Assembly: GCA_024234855.1 (NCBI GenBank)
Contig: JACKNN010000001.1
Span: 620,001-684,000, forward strand
Direction: 5' to 3'
Origin: Pseudomonadales bacterium
Lineage (GTDB): Bacteria; Pseudomonadota; Gammaproteobacteria; Pseudomonadales; Halieaceae
DNA: 64,000 nt
Shown: positions 33,717-42,108 of the stretch, piece by piece
How positions within the stretch are numbered: the first letter of the stretch is position 1
Layout of the letters: every line of letters begins with the position of its first letter
The notes under the pieces: model-generated
Databases searched by the model: none
What the model was told of the DNA's origin: nothing
The model's input: the letters and a program-made list of their open reading frames with translations, nothing else
Position numbers and translations under genes: made by a program

Positions 33717-34340
33717 TTACGCGACTTCCCGGCAGATCAGCTGCTCAAACATGGCGCGCGCTTCGTCCAGATTGGCGAAAATCGGGTAGTCGCTGTTCAT
33801 GGCCCAGCTGGTGGTAAGCATGTTCAGGGTGCCGACGACCATGGCGGCAAGAATCTCGGGCGAAAAATCCGTGCGCACATCGCCCATCTCCACCCCCGCG
33901 GTGATCAGGCGGGTAAAACTGGCGCTGGCGGAATTGCCTATCTCGCGTTGCTGTTCGGCATTCTCGGCGAAGATGGACGGTGCGATCAAGATCAATTGTC
34001 GGTCAATTTCGCTGAAAGTAGCGAAGTTGGAGGCGATATACTCGACCATGGCCTCCAGTCGTGCCCTGGTCGAGCGGTGGTTCGCCATCAGCAGCTCCAA
34101 CATCGGCTGCGACTGGTTGTACAGGCGGGAGATCCCCAGGCCGCCCAGCAGGGCGTGTTTGTTGGCGTAATGGCCATAGAAAGTGCGTCGCGCCACGTCC
34201 GCTTCCACACAGATCTGCTCGATGCTCGTCTCCTCGATCCCCTGTTGCCTGAACAGCCTGTAGGCGGCGTCCTCAATGCGGGCGCGGATCTCGAGCTTGC
34301 GCTGTTCCCGGCGCCCCAGCGGCGCCGTAACGGTTTCCAT
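33717..34340 (-). CDS. TetR-family transcriptional regulator
   Basis: Repressor-like protein of 207 residues. The N-terminal helix-turn-helix spans about 10-60 (RARIEDAAYRLFRQQG ... TSIEQICVEADVARRTFYGHYANKHAL), followed by an all-helical ligand-binding domain. The start at 34340 is chosen for its GGTGAG site six bases upstream; the ATG at 34376 would add twelve residues. It is divergent from the Rieske-SDR-ADC cluster, so these and the quinone oxidoreductase are the likely targets. A candidate dyad lies in the shared region. The inducer may be a hydrophobic ring compound, by inference from the cluster. Confidence 0.88.
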   Translation of the reverse strand: METVTAPLGRREQRKLEIRARIEDAAYRLFRQQGIEETSIEQICVEADVARRTFYGHYANKHALLGGLGISRLYNQSQPMLELLMANHRSTRARLEAMVEYIASNFATFSEIDRQLILIAPSIFAENAEQQREIGNSASASFTRLITAGVEMGDVRTDFSPEILAAMVVGTLNMLTTSWAMNSDYPIFANLDEARAMFEQLICREVA

Positions 34341-34399
34341 GAATATCTCACCGGGGTGTTGCAATCGCGGAACCATTAAACTAGATTAGTATACATATG

Positions 34400-34438
34400 T
34401 GCAAGTTTGCTCGTCTGTGAGCTTTTTCACTGCAAGTG
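34400..34438 (+). promoter_or_regulatory. Candidate TetR operator elements
   Basis: CACT-GCA-AGTG at 34428-34438 is a perfect short inverted repeat, and TGCAAGT occurs twice, at 34400 and 34431, 31 bases apart. Both lie between the tetR and Rieske start codons. Position suits an operator; binding is inferred. Confidence 0.35.
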
Positions 34439-34510
34439 GGAAGGTAGAGGATGAGGGGCTTGCTCGTCCATTTCAACCGGCAATTGCCCCACATCAATTC
34501 GGAGTAGAGC

Positions 34511-35482
34511 ATGTCAATCGTCGACGCGTGTGAATCCAGGACCAATGTTACGCCGGAGTTCCCTATGGGGTGGTTCTCCGTTGCCCGCAGCCATGAACTG
34601 CACGTGGGCGAAGTCAAACCGGTGGCGGCATTTGACCGGGAGCTGGTGCTGTACCGCACCCGCAGCGGCGCGCCGGTGCTGCAGGATGCGTTCTGCCCGC
34701 ACCTGGGCGCCCACCTGGGCCACGGTGGTCGGGTGGTGGGCGAGTCGATTCGCTGTCCCTTCCACGGCTGGCGCTTCGGCGCCGAGGGCAAATGCGAGGA
34801 AATACCCTACTGCGAGGAAATACCAGAGCGCGCCCGCCTGCGCACCTGGCATACCGAGGAAAAGAATGGCGAGGTGTATGTCTGGTACCACCCCGAGAAT
34901 ACCGGGCCCCAATGGGAGCTGCCTGAGCTGCCCGAGCTGGGCGATCCCAACTGGACATCACCGCGTTACACGGAGTTCCTGGTGCCGGCCCACGTGCAGG
35001 ATATTGCAGAGAATTCCTGCGATCCGGTGCATTTCCAGTATGTTCACCGCCAGCCGGATGTACCTCCTTCGGAGGTCACGGTAGAGGAAAATGGCCGTGT
35101 GCTGCACCTGCGGTCCGACGTCCGCAACGCACCCATACCCAGCCAGCTGCACGCGGCGGTGTTTAACCCCGGGTTTGCCTTAGTGCGCAACAGCTACGGG
35201 CCCGGCGCGGAGATGATCGTCTACAACAGCGCCCAGCCGATAAACCGCCACGAAACCAGAATGCGCTGGACCCTCACGGTGCGGCGCGAGATCGAAGACC
35301 TCGCCGGCGATGAAGTTATGCAGGGCATAATCGATGGCCTCAATGATGACTACCCGATCTGGGCCAACAAGGTGCACAAGCACCGGCCGGTATTTTGCAA
35401 GGAGGACAAGACCCTGGTGTTGTTCCGCAAATGGGTGCGCCAGTTCTATATCACGGAGAAGGACAAGCGGGAGATCGCCTGA
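34511..35482 (+). CDS. Rieske non-heme iron oxygenase (KshA-like)
   Basis: Oxygenase component of 323 residues that would hydroxylate a hydrophobic ring using electrons from a separate reductase (not in the window). The Rieske cluster ligands are Cys62-Pro-His64 and Cys82-x2-His85 (CPHLGAHLGHGG, CPFHGW). The mononuclear iron site is N168-x2-D171-x2-H174-x4-H179, an exact match to the family pattern. The overall length and C-terminal VRQFYITEKD resemble 3-ketosteroid 9-alpha-hydroxylase and related alkyl/steroid oxygenases. GGAG six bases before the ATG. The SDR gene starts two bases after its stop. Substrate not proven. Confidence 0.9.
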   Translation: MSIVDACESRTNVTPEFPMGWFSVARSHELHVGEVKPVAAFDRELVLYRTRSGAPVLQDAFCPHLGAHLGHGGRVVGESIRCPFHGWRFGAEGKCEEIPYCEEIPERARLRTWHTEEKNGEVYVWYHPENTGPQWELPELPELGDPNWTSPRYTEFLVPAHVQDIAENSCDPVHFQYVHRQPDVPPSEVTVEENGRVLHLRSDVRNAPIPSQLHAAVFNPGFALVRNSYGPGAEMIVYNSAQPINRHETRMRWTLTVRREIEDLAGDEVMQGIIDGLNDDYPIWANKVHKHRPVFCKEDKTLVLFRKWVRQFYITEKDKREIA

Positions 35483-35484
35483 GC

Positions 35485-36366
35485 ATGCAGGATTTTAAAG
35501 GCAAGGTCGCCGTCATCACCGGCGGCTCCAGCGGCGTTGGCCGTTCCCTGGCGTTTGCGCTGGGCCGGCTGGGCGTGAAAATCGCCGTGGGCGATGTCGA
35601 CAGGGCCGCCATGGCGCAATTGCGTACAGATCTTGCGGCGGAGAATATCGAGGCTCTGGTGGAGCACTGCGATGTCACCTCCCCCGACAGCCTGAACGCC
35701 CTTGCGGACAGCACCCAGGCCACATTCGGCGGTATGCAGCTGGTATTCGCCAATGCCGGTATCAGTGCCGGTGAGTCGGGGCCGATGTGGGAATACTCGC
35801 AAAAGGACTGGCAGTGGTGCCTGAACGTGAATCTCTGGGGTGTGATCAATACCATGAATGCTTTCATGCCCAGATTGGTGTCGGCCAACCAGGAGGCGCA
35901 TTTTGTCATTACCGGCTCCGGTAACGGCGCCCTGCTGGTCTACCCGGACCAGCCTATTTACACCGCCAGCAAGGCGGCGGTGCACGCCATAACCGAAAAC
36001 CTGCACTACCAGGTAACGGCCGCCCGGAGCCCGGTGAAAGTCAGTGCGCTGTTTCCCGGCCCCCACGTGGTGGACACCGGTCTGTTCAATTCCGGCCGGG
36101 TGCGCCCGCAGGATCTTAAGAAAGAAGTGGAAGGCAACGCCTCGGGTATCAGTTCGGTGGACGATATGAAGAAAATGGCTGCCCAATGGGGCATCGAATT
36201 ACAGACCACCCATCCCGATGAAGTCGCCCAAATGGCGGTGGAAGGTTTGCGGAAAAATGCTTTCTGGCTGCTGGCCACGACGCCCGAGACGGATGACAAG
36301 ATCCGAGCCAGGGCGGAGCTGATTCTCAGCCGCCAAACTCCAGTGGCCAATATGGTCGGCGCATAA
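35485..36366 (+). CDS. Short-chain dehydrogenase/reductase
   Basis: Classical SDR of 293 residues. NAD(P)-binding TGGSSGVGR (residues 12-20), NAG at 90-92, catalytic Ser145, Tyr159 and Lys163 (YTASK). The long C-terminal extension (about 200-293) is typical of SDRs acting on bulky substrates. The ATG at 35485 lies two bases after the Rieske stop, which makes cotranslation likely; a much longer upstream reading is not supported. In the cluster it probably oxidises or reduces a hydroxyl group on the product of the Rieske oxygenase. Confidence 0.9.
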   Translation: MQDFKGKVAVITGGSSGVGRSLAFALGRLGVKIAVGDVDRAAMAQLRTDLAAENIEALVEHCDVTSPDSLNALADSTQATFGGMQLVFANAGISAGESGPMWEYSQKDWQWCLNVNLWGVINTMNAFMPRLVSANQEAHFVITGSGNGALLVYPDQPIYTASKAAVHAITENLHYQVTAARSPVKVSALFPGPHVVDTGLFNSGRVRPQDLKKEVEGNASGISSVDDMKKMAAQWGIELQTTHPDEVAQMAVEGLRKNAFWLLATTPETDDKIRARAELILSRQTPVANMVGA

Positions 36367-36390
36367 CGCGTCGGCCGGCCGACTTTACCA

Positions 36391-36399
36391 CCCCCCCCC
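36391..36399 (+). repeat. Nine-base C tract before a ribosome site
   Basis: C9 run in the leader of the acetoacetate decarboxylase-family gene, followed by TAAGGAAAAAAC and the ATG. Such homopolymers may slip. Confidence 0.7.
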
Positions 36400-36412
36400 A
36401 TAAGGAAAAAAC

Positions 36413-37195
36413 ATGAGCAATCAATCAGGTGCACCGCAGGGCAATCCCGGCGATATCGTCAACTGGCCCATGCTGAAAATTGTTTACCGGACCGACCCGG
36501 ACAAGATTGCGGCGCTGCTGCCGCCCGGTATAGAGCCCGGGGCGAAGCCCAATGTGACTCTCACCATATACAACTACCCGGTGCCGGATGAGCCCGAGTA
36601 CGGCATCGTTACCACCATTGACGCCAACTACAATGGCATCGAGGGCGAGTACACCCTGGGCTATGGTATCGACCAGGAGTCAGCCATCTTCATCAGCCAG
36701 CAAACCAACGGCCAGCCCAAGTACCCCTGCACCACCGAGTTTTACCGGCTCGGGCCGCAGGTGACAGCCCGTTGCATCCATCACGGTTATACCTTTGTGG
36801 AATTCAAGGGCGTCTCCACCGGCCCGGTGGACCCGCTGCCGGAATTCGATCAGCACGAGTGGTGGATCAAGGTGTCACAGGCGGTGAGCATCGGCGGCCC
36901 TGCCACCAGCTACGACTTTCCGCCACACGTGGTACATGTATCCAGCCGTTACGGCACCGCCTGGCGCGAGGAAGTCAAAGGCGAACTGGTGCTGCGCGAT
37001 AGCCCGTGGGACCCGTTGACCACCCTGCTGCCCATGCGCGAGCAATTGTCTGCCCACCTGTGGTGGCCGATCTTCCTCGGACGTGAGGTCAAGCTGGCCG
37101 GCAAGCTCGATCCGGAGGGTTTCCTGCCGTTTGTCGACACCATCTCCGGTTCGCGCTGGCCCGGCAGCAACGGCGGACCGAAAAAGAACGCCTGA
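36413..37195 (+). CDS. Acetoacetate decarboxylase-superfamily protein
   Basis: 260-residue protein with the ADC fold: NWPMLKIVYRTDPDKIAALLPPGIEP at the N-terminus, then YTLGYGIDQESAIF and TNGQPKYPCTTEFYRLG. Lys103 in GQPKYP aligns by eye with the Schiff-base lysine of ADC, but the next residue is Tyr where true ADC has a second lysine that lowers the pKa. It may therefore be a relative with a different reaction (an aldolase- or hydratase-like member) or a binding protein. AAGGA Shine-Dalgarno eight bases upstream. It follows the Rieske and SDR genes, so it probably acts on the same compound. Confidence 0.77.
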   Translation: MSNQSGAPQGNPGDIVNWPMLKIVYRTDPDKIAALLPPGIEPGAKPNVTLTIYNYPVPDEPEYGIVTTIDANYNGIEGEYTLGYGIDQESAIFISQQTNGQPKYPCTTEFYRLGPQVTARCIHHGYTFVEFKGVSTGPVDPLPEFDQHEWWIKVSQAVSIGGPATSYDFPPHVVHVSSRYGTAWREEVKGELVLRDSPWDPLTTLLPMREQLSAHLWWPIFLGREVKLAGKLDPEGFLPFVDTISGSRWPGSNGGPKKNA

Positions 37196-37279
37196 TCCGG
37201 GGGAGATAGCGGATGAGCTCTGTTAGTATGCAGGTTCATCGCCTTTACGGGTGAATTGCGGTCCCTCACGGAGTTACCC

Positions 37280-38485
37280 ATGCCAATGTTCCTGCGCAAG
37301 ATAAAGCACTCGCTCTACATCGGCCTGATGAAGTTCTTTGCGGGACTTGGCCCGGGTGCCAGTCACCGCGCCTTCGTCGGAACCGGCAGCAGCGCTGAAC
37401 TGTGTCGGCACATTCTCCGCACGGGCGCCAGCAAGCTGCTGATTGTCACTGACCGGCCGCTGCGGGAGCTGGGGGTGGTGGATAAGGCCACCTCGGCGCT
37501 GCAGGGCTCGGGTATCGATATCGCCTGGTACGACGGCGTATTGCCGGATCCCACCTATGACCAGGTAGCCGCCGGCGCTGCGGTGGCAAGGGCGCAGGGC
37601 AGTGATGCTATCCTGGCCATTGGTGGCGGCTCATCGATCGATGCGGCCAAGATTATCGCCGCCTCCGCCACCAGCGACGAGTCGCCCCGGGACTGGGTGG
37701 GCTTTGGCAAGGTGAAGCACGAGGTGCTGAAACTCTACGTAATACCCACCACCTCCGGTACCGGCTCGGAGGCCACCATGGGAGCGGTTATTTCCGAGCC
37801 CGAGACTCACCTCAAAGGCGTTATTTCCGGCGCCACTTTGCTGCCTGTTGCGACCGCGCTGGACCCGGACCTGATGCTCGGCCTGCCGCCCCACATTACT
37901 GCGGCCACCGGCATGGATGCACTCACCCACGCCATCGAGGCCTATATCGGTGTCTGGGAGCGGGGCACCCGGCTGGACGATGCCCGCATCAGCGTGAAGC
38001 TGGTGTTCGAGCACCTGGCCGCTGCCTATCACGATGGCGCCAACCGCGAAGCGAGGGCGGGCATGGCCATGGGCGCCTATTACGGCGGTCTGGCCATCAA
38101 CCAGGTGAACGTCGGTAGTGTCCACGCTATCGCCCATCAGTTGGGCGGCAAATACGGTATCCCCCATGGCCTGGCCAACGCCCTGGTGCTGCCGCATGTG
38201 CTGGAGTTCTGTCACGAGGAAGCTGCGCCGCGGCTGGCGGAGCTGGCGCGCCTGGTCGGTCTTGGCGAACCGGGCGATACTGACAGCCAGCTGGCACACC
38301 GGTTTATCCAGGCCGTACGGGATTTGCGTACGGAAGTCGGGATACCCGATCACTCGGAAAAACTGCAGCGGGGGGACTTTGACGCCATCGCCGATAAGGC
38401 GATTGCCGAGGGCGACGGTTACCCGGTGCCCAGGCTGCTGGACAAGGCCAGCGTGATGGCGATGCTCGGCAGGATCGCCTGTTAA
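37280..38485 (+). CDS. Iron-containing (group III) alcohol dehydrogenase
   Basis: Metal-dependent alcohol dehydrogenase of 401 residues. Visible are the NAD-binding GGGSSIDAAKII, the conserved IPTTSGTGSEAT, LDPDLMLGLPPHITAATGMDALTHAIEAY and HAIAHQLGGKYGIPHGLANA. The Asp and His ligands of the metal lie in the last two. The ATG at 37280 has CGGAG six bases upstream; an in-frame ATG at 37256 has none. It is 84 bases downstream of the ADC-like gene on the same strand and may belong to the same cluster. Substrate unknown; 1,3-diol, lactaldehyde and 4-hydroxybutyrate dehydrogenases all fall in this family. Confidence 0.9.
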   Translation: MPMFLRKIKHSLYIGLMKFFAGLGPGASHRAFVGTGSSAELCRHILRTGASKLLIVTDRPLRELGVVDKATSALQGSGIDIAWYDGVLPDPTYDQVAAGAAVARAQGSDAILAIGGGSSIDAAKIIAASATSDESPRDWVGFGKVKHEVLKLYVIPTTSGTGSEATMGAVISEPETHLKGVISGATLLPVATALDPDLMLGLPPHITAATGMDALTHAIEAYIGVWERGTRLDDARISVKLVFEHLAAAYHDGANREARAGMAMGAYYGGLAINQVNVGSVHAIAHQLGGKYGIPHGLANALVLPHVLEFCHEEAAPRLAELARLVGLGEPGDTDSQLAHRFIQAVRDLRTEVGIPDHSEKLQRGDFDAIADKAIAEGDGYPVPRLLDKASVMAMLGRIAC

Positions 38486-38502
38486 CTAACAGCGCGCCTG
38501 GC

Positions 38503-38527
38503 GGCTAGCACGATTACTGCGCTAGCC
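38503..38527. terminator. Hairpin between convergent genes
   Basis: GGCTAGC and GCTAGCC form a perfect seven-pair stem around an 11-base loop, at the 3' ends of the alcohol dehydrogenase and acetyltransferase genes. No T tract. Possible bidirectional terminator. Confidence 0.4.
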
Positions 38528-41007
38528 TACAGCTGGCGCCGTACTATCACGACTTCAGGATCATCCTCGTTGCGCACGGTGTGAAACCCGAGCGCGGCGC
38601 ACAGTCGCAACATCTTGGTATTTTGCGCCAGCACGTCGCCTTCCATAACCTGCAGCCCACGCTCTCTGGCGATCGACATCAGTCGCTCCATCAGCTGGCT
38701 TCCCAGTCCCCTCTTCTGCCAGGCGTCGGCGACGGTGAGGGCAAATTCGCAGGACTGGTTATCGGGGTTGCCGATGTAACGGACCACACCGATGATCCGC
38801 GCCTGTGGCGTATGCTCCCCCACCAACGCCACCAGCGCCATTTCGCGGTCATAGTCTATTTGCGTGAAGCGGGCCAGCAGTAGCGGACTGATCTTGTCCA
38901 TGTGGTTCAGGAAACGGAAATACTTGCTCTCGCTGGAAAGACTATCGACAAACTCGCGCTCTGTCTTCGCATCCTCGGGGCGGATAGGTCGCACCAGTAC
39001 GGGGGTGCCATCAGCCAGCTGCCAGGTCAGTTCCAGTCCCTGTGGATAGGGGTGTATGGCCATGTGGCAATAGCGGCTGGTATTGGCGCAGGGTTCGGCG
39101 AGGCTGATCCTCGCCGCCTCGGCCATCACACCCTGCTCGTCCAGATGCAGCGGATTGATTTCCAGCGTCTGGATTTCAGGCAGTTCGCAGGCCATTTCAG
39201 AGATGCGCCTGAGTGCCTCCACCAGCTTGTCGATGTCGTCGTCGGCCAGCCTGCGCAGGTGCCTGAGTCGACCAAAAGTCCTGGTAGACTCGATCAGCTC
39301 CCTGGCCAGGTAGTCGTTCAGCGGGGGCAGGGCGATCTGGTTGTCCATATCGAGGTCAACGGTTGTGCCGCCGGGGCCGAAGCTGATGACCGGGCCGAAA
39401 ATCGGGTCGCGCGTGATAGTCATCATGATGCCCGGGGCGTGTCGGCCGTTGCCTGTCGCCTGTTCTGCGCCGGCGTTGTGCGCGGCCCGTACGGGCATAT
39501 GGAAGGCCCGCAGTACGTCCCTGGTTTCGGCGCTGCTCAGTGAAAAGCGCCGTTCAGCCAGGGCTTGCCGCATGATGTAGCGGGCACCGGCCACATCCGG
39601 CGTCGCTTTTTTCGACAGCGGCGGCGGTGCCTGCAGCAGTGCTTGCTGGTTGCGGCGGTAGGCGGCAAGAAATCCGAATGCATCCACGCCGGCTTCGGGG
39701 CTGTTGAAGGAGGGCACACCGGCGTCGGAAAAATACCGGCGCGCCCTGCGCACCAGTTTCTCCCCCAGCCAACAGGTCAGCACGGGTTTGCGGGAATCGC
39801 CCATGGCGGCGATGACGCCTTCCGCACAGGCGCCGGGGTCTGTCATTCCCTGGGGCGAGAGCAACACCAGTACGCCATCCACGTTCTCATCGTCGAGCAG
39901 GATTGCGGTGGCGAGTTTGTATGTCTCACTGGATGCGTTGCCCAGGATGTCCACAGGGTTTGAATGCGACCAGTGGGGAGGCAGGGCCGCGCTCAGCCTG
40001 GCCACAGACTCTGCCGACAGGTCCGCGAGCGGCACATGCACATCCGCCGCGCGGTCCGCCGCCATCACCCCGGGCCCGCCGCCGTTGGTCAGGATGGCCA
40101 GCCGCGCGCCCTCTACCCTGGTGCCGGAGGCGAGCATCTGCGCGGTGGCAAACCACTGGCTCACCGTGACAACCCGCACCGCGCCGGCGCGCTTGATAGC
40201 GGCATCGAAAACCCGGTCGCCACCCATTTTCGCGCCTGTGTGCGACAGGGCAGCGCGGGTACCGCGTTCGCTGCGGCCCGACTTGACCACGATAACCGGT
40301 TTCAGCCTTGCCGCCGCCCGCAGTCCGCTGAGGAAGGCGCGGGCGTCCGTGATGCCCTCGATGTACAGCAGGATGCTTTTGGTCCGGGGGTCCAGGGCGA
40401 GGTAGTCGAGCACTTCGCCGAAGCCCACGTCCGCGGTCGCCCCCAGTGAGGCTACTGCGGAAAAGCCAAAGCCCCTGGCATCGCCCCAGTCCAGCAGCGC
40501 GCTGCAAAATGCGCCCGACTGGGCGACCATGGCGACCTGGCCGCCGGCGACCTTGCTCCTGGCGAAACTGGCATTCAAGCCGATAGCGGGCCGGATGATC
40601 CCCAGGCAGTTGGGGCCTACCAGGGTGATATTGTTACGGCGGGCGATCGCTACGATCTCGTCCTGCAGGGCCTGTCCCTGTGGGCCCACCTCGCCGAAAC
40701 CAGCGGAAATGACGATGGCGGCGCCCACCCCGCATGCGCCACACTCTTGCAGGACCCCCGCTATCGCGGGGGCGGGAATGGCGATGACAGCGAGTTCGAT
40801 GGGGCGTCCCACGGCGGTGAGACTGGCATAACAGCGCAGTTCCCGCAGGGTGTCGTAGCGCGGATTGATCGGGTAGAGCGCGCCCTGGAAGTCACTCTCT
40901 ACCAGCTTGCCCAGCAGCTGTCCGCCCACTGACAGCTCGTTGCCCGAAGCGCCGACCAGGGCGACGGATTGCGGCTCGAAAACCTTGCGTAGACGGTGCT
41001 CTCTCAT
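38527..41007 (-). CDS. Pat-like protein acetyltransferase with degenerate acyl-CoA synthetase region
   Basis: 826 residues. In order: CoA-binding domain (about 1-130, SVALVGASGN), succinyl-CoA-ligase-like domains (about 145-450, with the SHTGA motif that carries the phospho-His in true ADP-forming synthetases), a shortened ATP-grasp region (about 480-660), and a C-terminal GNAT acetyltransferase (about 670-826, acetyl-CoA loop QKRGLGSQL). This is the layout of Pat/YfiQ lysine acetyltransferases. Compared with them, the stretch after LRAFHMPVR jumps to TRDPIFGPV, so about 70 residues holding the ATP-grasp hairpin are absent. Acyl-CoA synthesis is therefore unlikely; acetyl transfer, perhaps to acetyl-CoA synthetase, is the likely role. 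Confidence 0.87.
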   Translation of the reverse strand: MREHRLRKVFEPQSVALVGASGNELSVGGQLLGKLVESDFQGALYPINPRYDTLRELRCYASLTAVGRPIELAVIAIPAPAIAGVLQECGACGVGAAIVISAGFGEVGPQGQALQDEIVAIARRNNITLVGPNCLGIIRPAIGLNASFARSKVAGGQVAMVAQSGAFCSALLDWGDARGFGFSAVASLGATADVGFGEVLDYLALDPRTKSILLYIEGITDARAFLSGLRAAARLKPVIVVKSGRSERGTRAALSHTGAKMGGDRVFDAAIKRAGAVRVVTVSQWFATAQMLASGTRVEGARLAILTNGGGPGVMAADRAADVHVPLADLSAESVARLSAALPPHWSHSNPVDILGNASSETYKLATAILLDDENVDGVLVLLSPQGMTDPGACAEGVIAAMGDSRKPVLTCWLGEKLVRRARRYFSDAGVPSFNSPEAGVDAFGFLAAYRRNQQALLQAPPPLSKKATPDVAGARYIMRQALAERRFSLSSAETRDVLRAFHMPVRAAHNAGAEQATGNGRHAPGIMMTITRDPIFGPVISFGPGGTTVDLDMDNQIALPPLNDYLARELIESTRTFGRLRHLRRLADDDIDKLVEALRRISEMACELPEIQTLEINPLHLDEQGVMAEAARISLAEPCANTSRYCHMAIHPYPQGLELTWQLADGTPVLVRPIRPEDAKTEREFVDSLSSESKYFRFLNHMDKISPLLLARFTQIDYDREMALVALVGEHTPQARIIGVVRYIGNPDNQSCEFALTVADAWQKRGLGSQLMERLMSIARERGLQVMEGDVLAQNTKMLRLCAALGFHTVRNEDDPEVVIVRRQL

Positions 41008-41142
41008 GGTTGCCGGTTCATGACGGTGGGCCCGGATGCCGCAGATCTTTCATACACTGCCTGTGGCGGGGTAGACTCGGGCCAGGGTGCCTGCACCTTG
41101 CTCGCTCGAAAATGACAACCGATACGCCCCGAGATATTGCCC
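41008..41142. promoter_or_regulatory. Divergent promoter region, acetyltransferase / deacetylase
   Basis: 135 bases between two divergent start codons hold the promoters of both genes, so regulation of acetylation and deacetylation may be shared. I see no convincing -35/-10 pair or dyad by eye. Confidence 0.4.
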
Positions 41143-42069
41143 ATGCCGCTTGCCTATATTTCCCATCCCGACTGTCAGCTGCATGATATGGGGCCCCATC
41201 ATCCCGAGCGACCGGGGCGCCTGAGCGCCATCAACGATCGCCTGATCGCCAGCGGCCTGGACATGGCGCTGCATCACTATAACGCACCGCTGGTGCAGCG
41301 GGAATTGCTGGAAGCGGTGCACAGCCCCGAGTATATAGCGAAACTGTATGACATCTCCCCCGAAGAGGGCCTGGTGTGGGTCGGCGGTGACACGGCCATG
41401 GGGCCGCACACCCTCACGGCAGCGCTGCGGGCCGCTGGTGCGGCAGCGATGGGCGTAGACCTCGTCATGTCGGGCAAGGCCAGCAAGGTTTTCTGTGGTG
41501 TCCGCCCGCCCGGTCACCACGCCGAACGCGGCAGCGCCGAGGGTTTTTGCTTTTTCAATAATGTCGCGATTGCGGCTCATCACGCACTGGCCAGCCATGG
41601 GCTGGAGCGGGTCGCCATCGCTGATTTCGATGTGCACCATTGCAATGGGACCGAGGACATTTTTGCCGGGGATGACCGGGTGCTGCTGTGCTCGACGTTC
41701 CAACACCCGTTCTACCCGCATACCGGCTACGACTGCAAGTCGGCCAACGTTGTGAATGTGCCCCTGCCGGCGGGGGCCGACAGCGTGGCGTTTCGCCAGG
41801 CCGTCGAGCAATACTGGCTGCCGCGACTCGCGGCTTTCGCCCCCCAGTTGATTGTGATCTCCGCCGGGTTTGATGCCCACCAGGCGGACTACATGGCGCA
41901 GCTCAACCTGGTCGACAGCGATTACGCCTGGGTGACCCGGCGCCTGGCTGAACAGGCGGATGCCAGCGCCGCGGGACGAATCGTTTCCTCGCTGGAGGGC
42001 GGCTATGAGTTGCATGCCCTCGCCCGCAGCGTGGAGGCACATCTCAAGGCCTTTTTCGGCGAGATATGA
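41143..42069 (+). CDS. Histone deacetylase-family (AcuC/HDAC-like) amidohydrolase
   Basis: Zinc-dependent deacetylase of 308 residues, class II-like. The active-site His pair 125-126 lies in RPPGHHAERG, and zinc ligands Asp163 and His165 in IADFDVHHCNGT, with the third Asp in SAGFDAHQAD. The transition-state region is LEGGYELHAL. Bacterial members remove acetyl groups from protein lysines or polyamines. Its divergent neighbour is a Pat-like acetyltransferase, which makes protein lysine deacetylation the better guess. Start ATG 41143; the TTG two codons earlier is possible. Neither has a strong ribosome site. Confidence 0.9.
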   Translation: MPLAYISHPDCQLHDMGPHHPERPGRLSAINDRLIASGLDMALHHYNAPLVQRELLEAVHSPEYIAKLYDISPEEGLVWVGGDTAMGPHTLTAALRAAGAAAMGVDLVMSGKASKVFCGVRPPGHHAERGSAEGFCFFNNVAIAAHHALASHGLERVAIADFDVHHCNGTEDIFAGDDRVLLCSTFQHPFYPHTGYDCKSANVVNVPLPAGADSVAFRQAVEQYWLPRLAAFAPQLIVISAGFDAHQADYMAQLNLVDSDYAWVTRRLAEQADASAAGRIVSSLEGGYELHALARSVEAHLKAFFGEI

Positions 42070-42108
42070 TGCCCTGCCGGGCCGGCGCGGTGGTGCCCGC
42101 GTCCGGTC

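Noticed and set aside
34407..34468. Direct repeat TTGCTCGTC at 34407 and 34460
   Set aside because: Nine bases, 53 apart, no dyad symmetry; chance is sufficient.
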